Below, in pieces: positions 48,379 through 59,733 of a DNA stretch of 64,000 nt (its first letter is position 1; each line of letters starts with the position of its first letter). The DNA is from Crotalaria pallida (taxonomy: Eukaryota > Streptophyta > Magnoliopsida > Fabales > Fabaceae): NCBI GenBank assembly GCA_037953625.1, contig CM075650.1, positions 6,202,501-6,266,500 of the forward strand. Direction: 5' to 3'. The notes below the pieces were generated by a model. It searched no databases and was not told where the DNA came from. It was given only the letters and a program-made list of their open reading frames with translations. The position numbers and the translations under genes were made by a program.

Positions 48379-48527
48379 ACTCGAGTGTTTTGGGAAAGAC
48401 TCGAGTATAATCTTTAACTGTTTGAAAAATTTGAATTTTGAGCCGAAAGACTCGAGTCTTTCATGGAAGACTCGAGTGTTCTCTGATGTGCTGGAAAAGA
48501 CTCGAGTACAAGGGAAAATACTCGAGT
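48379..48527. promoter_or_regulatory. Three ACTCGAGT palindrome pairs upstream of the W TATA box
   Basis: ACTCGAGT starts at 48379, 48399, 48450, 48470, 48500 and 48520, making three pairs each exactly 20 bp apart. The TATA box is about 125 bp downstream of the last. Confidence 0.6.
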
Positions 48528-48648
48528 ATTTCGAGCAGTAGTGCTGAACCTATAAGTCGGTTTTGATTCAAAACTCGCACCAAAACGCGTTTTCTCGAGG
48601 TTCCAAGCAGAGAGCTGGACCTTACTTCATAGGAGGGTAACCTTAGGC

Positions 48649-48657
48649 TATAAATAG
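48649..48657 (+). promoter_or_regulatory. TATA box of solo LTR W
   Basis: TATAAATAG follows GGC in the leader region after the palindrome pairs. The leader then runs to the donor at 49176. Confidence 0.5.
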
Positions 48658-49784
48658 AGGCTTGGGGAAGTCCCAAACTCATTCAAATCCTCCTAACCCG
48701 GATTTATATTCACATTTCCTCTGTTTTCTGGTGCTAACTTTGAGCACTCGATTCTCCCTCCTCAAACAATGAAATTGAGTGCAACCAAAACACACTTCTA
48801 GTTCTATTTCCAATCTTGAAATAGCAACAAGAACCATGAAATTTGAGTCTCTTTAGAAAAAGTTATAAGCCTCCAAAGTTAGCCACTCAAAACTGAAAAC
48901 AGAGCACAAACAGCTTCAACTACCTATCTTTCTTGAATTGGTTTGGTAAACTCAGGAACCCTCTTGATTCCAAACTTGTTTCTAATTAAAAGTAGTACTT
49001 CCTAGTTGCTTAAGCTAACTTGGTTCGTTATTTTTCATGGCTTATTCATGATGTAATTTGTAGCTAAAGTCAGCCGGTGCAACAGTTTTTGCACAAGTTC
49101 AGAATTGAGCTTTGAAGCTCAAAATCCGTTTCAGACCTTTTCTTCCACAACCAATCGTTCCTTTAGCTTCATTAAGGTAAGGGGGAAGTTACCTAATCAC
49201 TAGAATGGTATTTAACAAGCTAAATCCATAGGAACCAATAGGAGGTTCACGGGCAATAGAGTTTGAATTAGGAAACTGACTTGGAGGTCAGGAACTCATT
49301 ATTTTTATGTTCAAACAAGTTTAATTGAACCTAAGGATGCTCACTGGATTGATTTTCGAAGTTAAAACCGAGTGGAAATGAATTTCATATCTTGAAATGG
49401 CTATTTTCCAAGTTTGTGTTAATTCTGTGATTGATGTTGATTTATGTTATTATGTACTTGTTTATGTGTTCTAACATATTCCTTATATGTGTTTATGCCT
49501 CTGTTTTACATAAGAATGGAAAAACAATGCATGGAATTCGAATTGGTGCTTAAAATGCAGAAACTGGTGCTGTTGCAGTAAAAACACTCGAGTCTTTTGA
49601 GAAACACTCGAGTATTCTGGGAAAATGAAGAACAACTCGAGTTTTTCTTCAAGGACTTCAAGTATTCTGGAAAAAAATGAAGAACACTCGAGTATTTTGT
49701 AAAATACTCGAGTATTTTGACCAAAACTGAAGAAAACACTTATCTTTCTTGAGAATATTAAATACCTAATTCTTATACGTTTTT

Positions 49785-50075
49785 CCATTGGTCGATTATT
49801 ATCCTGAAAGAGTCCTACTGGAATTTCCTCCAGTGGTTGATATATTCGGACAGGAGTCCCAATGGATAAATGTATAAGTTTACTTAATTCCCATTGGTTG
49901 ATTTTTATCCTGGATGAGTCCTACTGGAATTTTATTCAGTGGTCGACATATTCGGACAGGATGTCCCAATGGAAGTGCGTACACCCATTTGGTTGATTAT
50001 TTTCCCATGTCCCAGTGGAAGTCTTTACCCACTTGGTTGATATTTTCGAAGGGAGTCCCAATGGGGTCGTTGCAA
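49785..50075. repeat. Nested inverted repeats CCATTGG/CCAATGG in W
   Basis: Units of about 80 bp are bracketed by CCATTGG and CCAATGG (49785-49791 with 49859-49865, and a second near 49891-49975). Inside each, TCCTG pairs with CAGGA and an ACTGGA/TCCAGT or ACTG/CAGT hairpin lies in the centre. Later units (to 50075) are degraded. Confidence 0.6.
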
Positions 50076-50360
50076 TAAATATCCGCCAATAGGAGGCTAG
50101 GCCCCCACGGATTATTAACCACTAATTCTAAAACCATCACAAAGTAGCTGATGGATTTTTCTATGAAAACAACAGCACCAGCTAAAAGAAAGATGAAAGG
50201 AATTGTTAAGGATGAGATTAATGAAGGGAAATATAGATGATGGATCATGTCCTTGATGGAAATAATAATGAATGTGATAAGAAGGATTGGTAATAAATCA
50301 TGTTTGCATACATGCATTAGTTGCTCCAGTTTGCGAGGACTTTCCCTTTTATACTATTAA

Positions 50361-50528
50361 CGCTGGGCGGATGAAGCCTGTAAGTCGTGAGTGCAAGGCT
50401 AAGCCTGTGAGTCCTACAACGCCGGGAGATGGGAACCCGTAAGTCGTGAGTGCAGGGCTAAGCCCGTAAGTCCTATGCAGAGCGAAGCTCGTAAGTCATG
50501 AGTGCAGAGCGAAGCTCGTAAGTCCTAC
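50361..50528. repeat. Covarying triloop hairpin units in W
   Basis: Constant GTAAGTC and TGAGTGCA segments separate small hairpins: AGGC-TAA-GCCT, GGGC-TAA-GCCC, GAGC-GAA-GCTC and GAGC-GAA-GCTC again. The stem bases change on both sides together. Confidence 0.7.
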
Positions 50529-51049
50529 CACCTCCAAACTGTGATTCCCCGGGAAATTGTTGAGGTCAGCATGCATCATGCCATTAATAATAAGATCAAT
50601 TGCTTGAATGAAAAAGGGTTTGACATGTGTATATGCATTTGTAAATTGTTACTACTTGAATACTTGTGTTTGTTGTTTTTAGCCTCTGTTATTTATTATT
50701 CGTTTTAACGTGATTAGCTATGACTTACTCCCTTGTTGCCCTTGTAGGTAACAAAGGTCCTGTCTTCCAAAGGGAAGAGTAGCATTGGCGAGGGATTTGG
50801 GATTCCCTTTCCAAAGGATGGAGTTTGAAGAACCATGCTCTGGGTTACGATTAGTGTCTTAAGTAGCTCAGAGTCTATTTGCTTATAAAATAAATTAGTT
50901 GAACTATTGTGTCTTGTTTTTGGACAAGCTCTGTTGATTTGCTTCCGCAATTGAATAATAAAGTTTTGCAATTTATTTGCGAAAAAATTATTCTCTATTT
51001 TCATTATAATAAATAAATTAAGGTTAGAGAGTCGGGACGTTACATTCAC

Positions 51050-54000
51050 TTGCTAACTTCTCCAGGATTAGGTTGTGACAGCCATAGACTATAGGACGCT
51101 AGTTTGAACTCAACTGGATCCCTCGATGGTGTTGTCGTTTAATAGAGTGTAAGGGTAGGATTGGTCATCCTTACTCTTGAAACTATTAAGTGATGATATC
51201 GTCAACAAACCTGACGATGAAGTTGCTATTGATAAATGTGAGATTGAGACTGACCATCTCGATCTTCGCGCTTGTCGATTGTCAATGTCATTGAAAGCTT
51301 CGAAGTAGCACAAGAACCAATCCGACATAAGACTTCATGAGAAGTACCACCATTACAAGAAAATAAGTCGACTTGAACGGTACCTTCTTTGGATCCTTCA
51401 CACGAAGTTCTTGAGGGAATCAAGTTCACCCTAGCAACCATCTCTAGCTTCCCTGAAAAGCTAAACCAGACTTTGGCAGTCCGAAACCTACTGGGAGCCT
51501 TATCAACAAGATTCCTGAACGGTCGCCCGCGAGAAAAGCAAATCTTGACAACCTTACCAAGTATCCACGCCGAGATCAACCAAGATTAAACAACTGAACA
51601 ATGGTTTTCGGTGAAAATAAGAACCCGACCATGGTGCGCTGTTGGTAGACGTGAGGTTGAGATTGATCACCTCAATCTTTGCAACTACTAACGGATGATA
51701 CCATTGCAATTCTCTTAATAAAATTGAAACAATGGAAATGGAAACTCTCCAAGGGAGTAGATCCTTTGGAAGCAAAGGAACCAACCCGAATGGTATCCTT
51801 TCCAAGTTCCTTAAACGGAAGCGGATAGTAGGCCCAAAACAAAAACCAAAGCATAAGAGCCTTAAGCCATCTTATCTATTTAAGAATAGTTTAATCGAAT
51901 ACCCTATCTTAGAACGGATGGAATAAACTCTATAAGAACCACCCCTACCCATCAAAAAGCCAAACTAAAACTTAGGTAACCCAAGTCTTATCGGGAATCT
52001 TACCCAGGTTCCTGAATGGTCATCCATTAGAAAAGCTTAACTGGTAACCTCTTGAAGTCTCTACATAGAGACCAAACAAATTGAATGAGTGACCACCAAC
52101 GGGTCGTCCACCCAACACGAATCTCGATTTCGAGAGTAGTGCAAGTCTTAAGGTAATAGAAAGGTCAGATTTCATCAGCTTTCTTGTTCTGTATCAAATT
52201 CATTCAAGCTTTCCTTAAGATCCAACTCGAAATAGGTTGTAAGGGATTACTGACGTACACCCAAGGAATGTCTTGAGTGTCATTGATCTAAAAGAGTGCT
52301 TAATAGAGCGTTCAGAAGTCAAGAACTTATGCCAACCGCAATTCGTGACCATCAAAAATCGTTTAAGACTTTAATAGTAATTCTGAAAAGCTTAGTTAGT
52401 ACCTCAATTCGTGCAAGTAGATCTCTTCCTCCTCGTTCTTCTTGGTTTGACTTTACCTTGAAGTAGCGACTTTTGATCACGAATCAAAGATTTCTCGCTC
52501 TAATCTACTAAACCTCGTGAACTTACGATCTTCTCCTTGTCTCTTATCCTGGAATACCCATCGTTCCTGGAGTTCCAGTCTTATTTATTCGATCCGGTTC
52601 CTCGTGGACGAGGAAATTTCTAGTCATAAGCTGCTACATTCTGCGAAAAGTCTTTGGATCGCATAATCTTAGACTATTTTCTTAAGCGAAAGCGCAAATT
52701 CCTTCTGAATTCCAAAGATTACGTTTTCTGTTATGGTTAGAGTGTTACACTCTTCATTGAAAGTCGTGTGAAAGACAATCCGAAGTTGACACGTTCGATT
52801 CCCTGCTTCATGGCACCGACATAATCAGGTAAGTTGATACTGAGTGGGGGAGACTTAACGACTCAGTCAGGATCCTATCCGAGCGACAATAACTAGTAAC
52901 CATACCATAAGCTATAGGACTACCAAACAGATAATTCCAAACACTTCGCGGAGAATCGAATGACAGTTAAACTAGAAAATAAAACAAGACCTTCCCAAAA
53001 TGACATCGAATTGAGAAATAACGACTAAACCTTGACCTTGACCCTCGAGTGTAATCAATCTTTAGGAATTCCTACATCGAATTGAAATTACTAAACGAAC
53101 GGGAAGGAAATAACATCGAAGTAGAATGCAAACGCGGTGAAGATGGATTCTAAGATTGACTCTGCTAGACTCACTTGAAGGAGTAAAAGGTAAACGGGAT
53201 GTAAGTGAAGTCGCGAAGTGGAATCTCAATCAAGACGTTATGTCGGAACATCGCAAGTGATAATCAAGCCTTTTTGGGACTCTGTGCATTTGATAGGACC
53301 CTGGTCGACCGAGACCAAATCAATTAACCGCAGATCCATAGAAAACGCATCCTTCGACGGCTCTCTGCTGAAAATGCACACTTTGGGGATAATCTCTGTT
53401 TTCTTCTTGTTTGACATGTGTCCAGCCATGCTGCTATCCCTCAATATCGGTGCTTACATAATTCTTTGGTGTTGAGCAGTCAACAGACATTATGAAGGAA
53501 GCCACAACGCTATCAAGAACCATAATCTCTACACCCTTATCACCTGAAATGTCCTTGATCACATTTCAAAGATCATTAAAATTCCCCTTGAGTGCTTCAT
53601 GTCTCTTCTTTTTATCTTCACTCTCTTCAAGTTTCAAGCATCTCGGATGCATATGTGAGAATTCACCATGTCGTAGAAATCCGGCATAGTCCTATGCCTA
53701 CCGATAGATAGTCACCCACGTACCCTCTTTTCAACCTTGGATACTGGTTGGGAACCTGTGTACTCTATTCTGGGTAATGGATGATCATACCCCCTAGCAT
53801 GGACATAATTAAGTATGTCAATGCTAAGTGGGGGAGGATTTCAATCCAAGGAATGGGAGATGGAACTTTAATAATAAGAAAAACTGACGATCCAGTGTAG
53901 ATAGAGATAATGCGTAGTATTAGGAGACAAGCATTGAAGTGGGCATGACCCTAACCACATCTGAAGCGGGAGATGAAAACCGAAAGGAAGTGAAGACCGT

Positions 54001-54074
54001 AGTCAGGAGTTTACCAATGGGATGATTCCCCATTTAAGGAACCGAACGGAATTTCGAGGACGAAATTCTAATAA
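51050..54074 (+). other. Internal region of Z after W, non-coding
   Basis: No long ORF. Several 20-60 bp segments match the interior of Y, including GGATTGGTCATCCTTACTC (about 51153), GAGATTGAGACTGACC (51240), a third version GAGGTTGAGATTGATCACC (51652), CAGGATCCTATCCGAGCG (52868) and GAAGTCGCGAAGTGGAAT (53206). The order is the same in Y. The region looks like scrambled pol-free sequence kept in two non-autonomous families. Confidence 0.65.
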
Positions 54075-54086
54075 GTGAGGGAGAAA

Positions 54087-57000
54087 TGTAACATCCCAAA
54101 TTTTAAACCCAAAGACGAATAAGTAAATAATATTTATAATAAAGGAAATAATGATAATAAACTACAAATAGTTATTTAAAAGAAGTATTTTAACATTAGG
54201 AAAGGATAACAACAATAATAATAAGGTTAGAAAAGAAAGGAGCATTAAATTGAAGTTAGGAACATGCCAGAAAAATAGATAATTTGGTGCTAAAACATAA
54301 CAAAGGATAGAAAATAAAAATAAAAGATTTAAGACTCCAAACACAATTCCCACCGTTGGATATGAAGGTATGATTTTTAGGAAGTTGCTCGTCAAATTTG
54401 AGCAAGATCCGACGGTGAACGAAGAAGTTATGGCTATTTGAAGTTGGGGAGAAAATAGCTGAAAAATAGAATAAAAATAATAAATCAGGCATCTGGTAAA
54501 AGTATCCGGATACCAGCCAAAGTATCCGGATACTTCGTGCAGAAACAGCATAAAAGGCGTTGAGTCTTCTTCTCCATTCATTCCCCTTTTGCTTTCTCTC
54601 TCTAGGGCTCAAAACCCTCATTTCCGCCCCTCCTCTTTCAACTCCGGCCTCCTCCTTCCTCCACCACCCAAAACCGCCGCCACCTCCTTGGCTCTTCCTC
54701 CTTCCCCATAGATCCGCCCTCTTTCTCTCTCCTTCCCTCACCAACTCTCTCTCTCTCTCTCCTCCCCACTCACCCTCCACCACGGCAGCCGCCACCTCCG
54801 GCCGCCACCTCCGCCTCCACCACTATCCACCACCACCATCACCAAACCACCATAGCCTCTCCCTCTTCCCAAGCTCTCCCTCTACCACGAGCTCTCTCTC
54901 TTTGGATCGCACCGGCGCCATTACCAGTCCGTGATCGTGCTGGGCTCGTGTCGGGAACCTCGGAGCTCGAAGCTTTGCTCGGATTCAGCCGCGATCGTTC
55001 TCGCTAACGAGGAGCAACACCGACGCCGTCATCATCGCTGAGCCACAACCCAGGTTCTTTGTTTAAAAGAAAGCCCGAGGTAAGAAGGGTCATATTACCT
55101 CTATTTAAAAAGTAAATTCTAGGAGTTTATAGTGGTGACTAGGAATAGGGTAATTAAGGAATAAGTTAATGAGCCTTAGGGTAGCTCCCGCAAATAGAAA
55201 TGAATTGTTTAGAATGATAAGGGAATAAATGGAATGTGCATAGAATGAGTTCCGGAGTGAAGGAATGTGATAGGGTATTAAAAGAGTTAATATGGAATTA
55301 AAGTGTAGAAAAACACAAAATAAAATCGATGGAAATTAGTTAAGGGAAATTAGCGAAGCGTGAGAGTAAAAAAGTATAGAGTGTTTGTAATAGGCGAAGG
55401 GTGTAGAATGAGTTAAAACTAAAGGTGAGGAAAAAGAGGAATTAGAGCACAAAAGGAATAAGAAAGCACGGAGTAAACCTAGTTAAGAATGGTCGGGTAG
55501 TAACGAAATCGAAACAAAAGTGATAAACAAATTCCAAATACAAGAGGGTAATAGGTAAAAGAATTTAGCGAAAGGGTGATAAGACAAATAGAGAGGAATT
55601 ATAGAAATAATTAAGAATTCAAAAAAAAAGGATTAGAATATAACGATTATACTAATGCTAAGTGAAGTTAGATGTAAGTGAGAATAATTAATAAAAAGAA
55701 TAAGGAAAAGGAAGAGAAGAAGAAAAAGAAAAGAAAGGGAAATGGAATTAATTAAGAGTTAGTGGCGAGAGTTAGAATATAATGTATATGGCTAAATCAA
55801 GCAAGTTAAATGAGAATGAGAATTTTTAAGGAATTGAATATAGTTAAAATAAACAAGAATCAAAGAGAATTAAGGGACTAAAAGTAAAGGGAAAAGACTA
55901 AGACAAGTTAATAATGAGAAATAAAATAAATATTAAACGACGCAGGATGGTTGTGAGACCCTGTGACCAATTAATACAAGGTAACCGGCGCAGGATGGTT
56001 GTGAGACCCTGTGGCCAAATAATAAAAAGGTAAACGGCGCAGGATGGTTGTGAGACCCTGTGGCCAATTAATACAAGGTAACCGGCGCAGGATGGTTGTG
56101 AGACCCTGTGGCCAAATAATAAAAAGGTAAACGGCGCAGGATGGTTGTGAGACCCTGTGGCCAATTAATACAAGGTAACCGGCGCAGGATGGTTGTGAGA
56201 CCCTGTGGCCAAATAATAAAAAGGTAAAGGGAAGTTTATGTAGATATCTGTTTGAGGTTACATAAACGAGATGGGTGTATACAGATCACTGTTTGTGGTT
56301 GTATACACGTATGCAGATCACTGTTTGTGGTTGCATACACAGTGTTTGCAGATCACTGTTTGTGGTTGCATACACAGTGTGTAGATCTCTGTTTGGGGTT
56401 ACACACGATAGTATGGTGTAGATCTCTGTTTGAGGTTACACCCAATGGAAAGTGTAGATCTCTGTTTGAGGTTACACATATTGGAAAATGAATAAAGGAA
56501 GTAAAAATGGAATGGATAAAGGAATTAAAGGGAATAAATAATGAACAAGGTAACGAAAAGGATTTAGGAAAAAGAGAAAGGGAATAAATAATGAACAAGG
56601 TAACGAAAAGGATTTAGGAAAAAGAGAAAGGGAATAAAGGAAAAACAAATAAAAATGGAAAAGGGCAATGAGAATGGTAATGGAAAGGAAAACGGATAAA
56701 GAATGGTAATAAGAGAATGATAAGAGAACTAGGAATTAAATGAATAAGAGGATAATTAAAGGTCTAGAAGAGAATAAATTAAATGAATAAAGGATGCTAA
56801 CAATTGGGTAGCCTTGGTTTATTACTATGCCTCTTTTAGGATTTATCTTTTTAAGTTTTGTGTAATGCTACCCTTCTTGCTATATTTTTGCAGGTAACAA
56901 AGTGGAGCTTACATGGAATATGGCCGAGCAGGATGTTCATTCCACTACGTGGAATGTTTATTGGATATTATGAGTGAATAAATATTTAATGTAAATTATA

Positions 57001-57260
57001 ATATGAATTAGTAGTTGGCCCTGAAACTTGTATTAATTGGGCACTAGGATCTGTTATGACTATTAAACTGCTATGGTTTATATTTTAAATATTTCTGGCT
57101 GACAGGTTTTAAGAAGAGAAATTTTGGGAAGTCCGGAAAACAGAGGAAACTCTGCCGGATTTTCGTAAAATATTTTAAAGAAATTAAGTTTTAAAAAGGA
57201 ATTTTCGAACACGAATTTTAATAAAACCTAAAATTTACTAATAAAAGTGAGAGTGTTACA
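54087..57260 (+). repeat. Z 3' LTR
   Basis: 3174 bp; matches the 5' LTR with scattered substitutions, a few small indels in the CT-rich leader (an extra CCG-rich stretch near 54795) and three more CAGG-type units. The donor here reads GAG|GTAAGA, closer to consensus than the 5' copy. A 3' junction at GTGTTACA is followed by ATGGA. Confidence 0.9.
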
Positions 57261-57265
57261 ATGGA

Positions 57266-57479
57266 TGCCTTGATTCTTTGGTCCTTATTCTCTTCGTGTG
57301 ATCGATTTTACCCATTTCTTTGCGTTTCCTAGAATTCATTGTGAAGTATGTAATCTCTTAGGTTTGCATTCATTAGTTGTAGTAATCTTGTTGCATGATT
57401 CACTTTGGTGCATATTGATCTTCTCAGTCCTATTTCTTAGTTTTGCCCAGGAGTGCAAAAGGATAAGTGTGGGGGTGTT
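57266..57479 (+). other. Athila 3' non-coding region, right part
   Basis: Resumes the Athila internal sequence after Z and ends with AAAAGGATAAGTGTGGGGG, the probable polypurine tract before the 3' LTR. Confidence 0.7.
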
Positions 57480-58600
57480 TGATGAGCATTTTATTTCCCA
57501 TTATTCCTTGCATTATTTTACTCCTATTATTGATACTTGTTGCCCATTTGACATTGTTTAGCTTGATTTAGTGATTTAGAGTTTATTGGACTAAAATTCT
57601 GAATATTGTTTAATTTGGGATTATTTAGCCTAATTAATTCTATTTCTATTTTCAGGTCATATTTGGCACAAGGGCTTTTTGGGCATTTTGGGAATGAAGA
57701 TTTAATTTTGGAAGAGAAGATATATGATGAAGTGAAGATTGTAATCTATCTTTAGGATTATTTGAGATTTAGTTTATATCTTTTAAGATTTAGATTTTAT
57801 CTATAGGATATTTTTAGATTTAATTTAGAGATTAGCTTTCCTTAGGATTTGGGCCCATGATTTAGGCCCGTTTTGTGATTTAATAAGCCAATTTTGTGTA
57901 AACCCTAGCAGCCACAATCTATCATTCACGTTTTTACATTCTCTCTCTTAGAGAAGGCTTAGTTTTGCTCTCCAAACTTGTGGTGGCTGCTAGGGTTTCT
58001 CTCTCTTCCCTTTCTACACGTTTTTGGTATTTTTCTTCATGGAAGGCTAAACTCTTAGGTTAAATCCCTTTGGTAATGTATCACATACTCTTGAGGTTTT
58101 GTTCTTAATGCTATTTCGTTTTTATTCACTGTTTTCATGCTTATTGATATGTTATGGTTCGCTTAGTTCCATTCTATAGAGATAATCCATGTGTATGAAT
58201 GCTTAATTTATGCAAACTCGTAAAAACTCCATGCTTTGGCTTTTAATGCTTAATTAGAGGTTTGGGTTTTGGGGTGAGAATTGAATTTTCGCTTAGTATT
58301 TAGTTCTCACGAGTTGGACAGTGAAGAGGAAAGAAATTGATCTTTTGTGACCGATGATAGAGTTGTGAACGCGAGCCAAAGGGGTTTATCCGCTTTTCCT
58401 TATCTGTTACTTCATTTTGATTTAATTCTGTTTTGATTTAAATTATTCAATATTCAATACAAAACCCCCCCTGTTTTCTATGCATACTATGTGTTCGACC
58501 TTTTGCTTGATAAGATATTCCTTGGGAGACGACCTAGGAGTCACTTCCTAGTACTATATTTAAACTATTTTTTTATTTGTATCGGGTACGGCCTCGATCA
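57480..58600 (+). repeat. Athila 3' LTR
   Basis: 1121 bp, TGATGAGC...CGATCA, same length as the 5' copy, followed by the TSD GTCCG. Confidence 0.95.
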
Positions 58601-58883
58601 GTCCGGGACCTGGTTTTTTTTTATGCGTTCTGGGAACGAATGTCAGTGTTCCGGGAACACAAGGGTGTATTGGATGGACGTCCAAGATGGACTTTAGAGG
58701 CCTCAGTTGTGGATAGAAAATCATACATCATGCCACTTGCATTATAAGAGATATAATGTTGAAAAATTGGTATGCTCATATGTACTTGCATTGTTATCTG
58801 TCCATGACATACTTGTGTTTGTAATTTTAGTCTTTATCAATTATGTATATGTGTATACTTACTCCTTGTGCCCTGTTTAGGTG

Positions 58884-59357
58884 ATGGCCAGATACCTAGC
58901 TTGCATCGAGATACGCCCTATCCCTAGTGGTATATGGACGTACGAGGAGCACCGTGCCACTTTTGAGGGGGAGGTGGAGATCACTCTCTACCACCCTAAC
59001 CCTCTGGTGCGAGTGCGACCTCGTCGATTTAGGATCCCTTTAGTCTATACTATGCATGTTCCACCCTTTTATACATATAGAGGACCACCCCCGGCTCGAC
59101 CTGTGCGTCGTTTTCATAGTTTTCGTTTCAGAGCTGCCACTCGTTCTCATCCTTCCTCCCATAGAGTTGTCACTGAGGAGACTCCTTCTCCTGGTCCGAC
59201 TGATTTCGAGAGGACTGCTTCTGCAGATCCTAGACCCAGTGGTCGGGTTTCTCCACAGTCGAGCGAGGTCGAGGAGGACCCTGTGGAGGATGAGAGCGAG
59301 GAGGAGGTGCATGTCGAGCCGACTGTTTCTGCTAGAGGTGGACCTGCTGGTTCATAG
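58884..59357 (+). CDS. Hypothetical ORF in the A 3' LTR (157 aa)
   Basis: The ORF starts three bases after an acceptor-like CCCTGTTTAG ending at 58880. The N-terminal half contains a WTYEEHRATFEGEVEITLYHP-type segment with regular hydrophobic spacing; the C-terminal half is Ser/Pro/Glu-rich and acidic. No family is recognised. The matching region of the other A LTR (from 8030) has lost the frame and most similarity. It may be a small protein made from a spliced LTR transcript; it may equally be chance. The surrounding GC content is raised. Confidence 0.35.
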   Translation: MARYLACIEIRPIPSGIWTYEEHRATFEGEVEITLYHPNPLVRVRPRRFRIPLVYTMHVPPFYTYRGPPPARPVRRFHSFRFRAATRSHPSSHRVVTEETPSPGPTDFERTASADPRPSGRVSPQSSEVEEDPVEDESEEEVHVEPTVSARGGPAGS

Positions 59358-59402
59358 GAGCCTGCATAGCGTGGATATTTTGGATCCTAGATCCTAGGGA
59401 TA

Positions 59403-59478
59403 GAGCTGTGGAGGATCTGAGGAGCTGTGGAGGATCTGAGGAGCTGTGGAGGATCTGAGGAGCTGTGGAGGATCTGAG
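59403..59478. repeat. 19-bp tandem repeat, four copies
   Basis: GAGCTGTGGAGGATCTGAG is repeated four times in a row just downstream of the LTR ORF stop. The unit is not a multiple of three. Confidence 0.85.
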
Positions 59479-59672
59479 GAGCTGCTGAGGACACGGATGA
59501 CCTGCTCTGGGACTTCTACTTTTGGGACCATGTGATATATTGTATATATTTTGAGAGGTTTTAGAGTGAGGTTTATTTTATGCAGCTGGTTTGTATATAT
59601 ATTTCACCAAACTTGCTATCTCGACTTTTACTACTTGCTATTGACGATACTGATGAGGTTTTTATGTTATGA

Positions 59673-59675
<3 letters not shown>

Positions 59676-59732
<57 letters not shown>
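59676..59732. repeat. TA/TG microsatellite
   Basis: A TA run followed by a TG run in the last part of the A 3' LTR. Confidence 0.9.

Positions 59733-59733
<1 letters not shown>

Larger units (their letters stand above)
48275..51044 (+). mobile_element. Solo LTR W (2.77 kb)
   Basis: It begins TGTAAGACCC and ends GACGTTACA, with TSD TTCAC at 48270-48274 and 51045-51049. No internal region or second LTR, so it is a solo LTR left by recombination. Contents: six ACTCGAGT pairs at 20-21 bp spacing (48379/48399, 48450/48470, 48500/48520, 49586/49606, 49634/49655 degenerate, 49685/49705), a TATA box TATAAATAG (48649-48657), a donor AAG|GTAAGG at 49176/49177, two hairpin arrays (49785-50075 and 50361-50528), and an acceptor CTTGTAG ending at 50747 before GTAACAAAG. 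The same GTAACAAAG follows the Z acceptor. Confidence 0.9.
44862..57260 (+). mobile_element. Element Z: non-autonomous Ty3-type element with 3-kb LTRs
   Basis: The ends are TGTAACATCCC and GAGTGTTACA, TSD ATGGA at 44857-44861 and 57261-57265. LTRs are 44862-47866 (3005 bp, ending GGTACA, one base off) and 54087-57260 (3174 bp). The 169-bp difference comes mostly from a hairpin array of three versus six units. The polypurine tract GTGAGGGAGAAA (54075-54086) follows GAGGACGAAATTC, the same tail as in A and Y. The interior has no ORF above noise and is broken by a TRIM-like fragment and by solo LTR W. It must have moved with proteins supplied by another element. Confidence 0.9.
36069..58600 (+). 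mobile_element. Athila-type Ty3/gypsy element
   Basis: The element begins TGATGAGCATTTTATTTCC and ends CGGCCTCGATCA, with TSD GTCCG at 36064-36068 and 58601-58605. Both LTRs are 1121 bp. A primer site TGGCGCCGTTGCCGGGGA at 37194-37211 is the usual Athila one. Gag-pol spans 37917-43586 in one frame with two stops. A polypurine-like GTGTGGGGGTGTT precedes the 3' LTR. Element Z is inserted in the 3' non-coding region. I count about 14 differences between the LTRs, roughly 1.2 percent. There is no env-like ORF. It is inserted in the A 3' LTR, in the middle of the hairpin array. Confidence 0.95.

Noticed and set aside
55898..56164. 88-aa minus-strand frame with internal repeats
   Set aside because: It is the translation of the CAGG-type hairpin array, not a gene.
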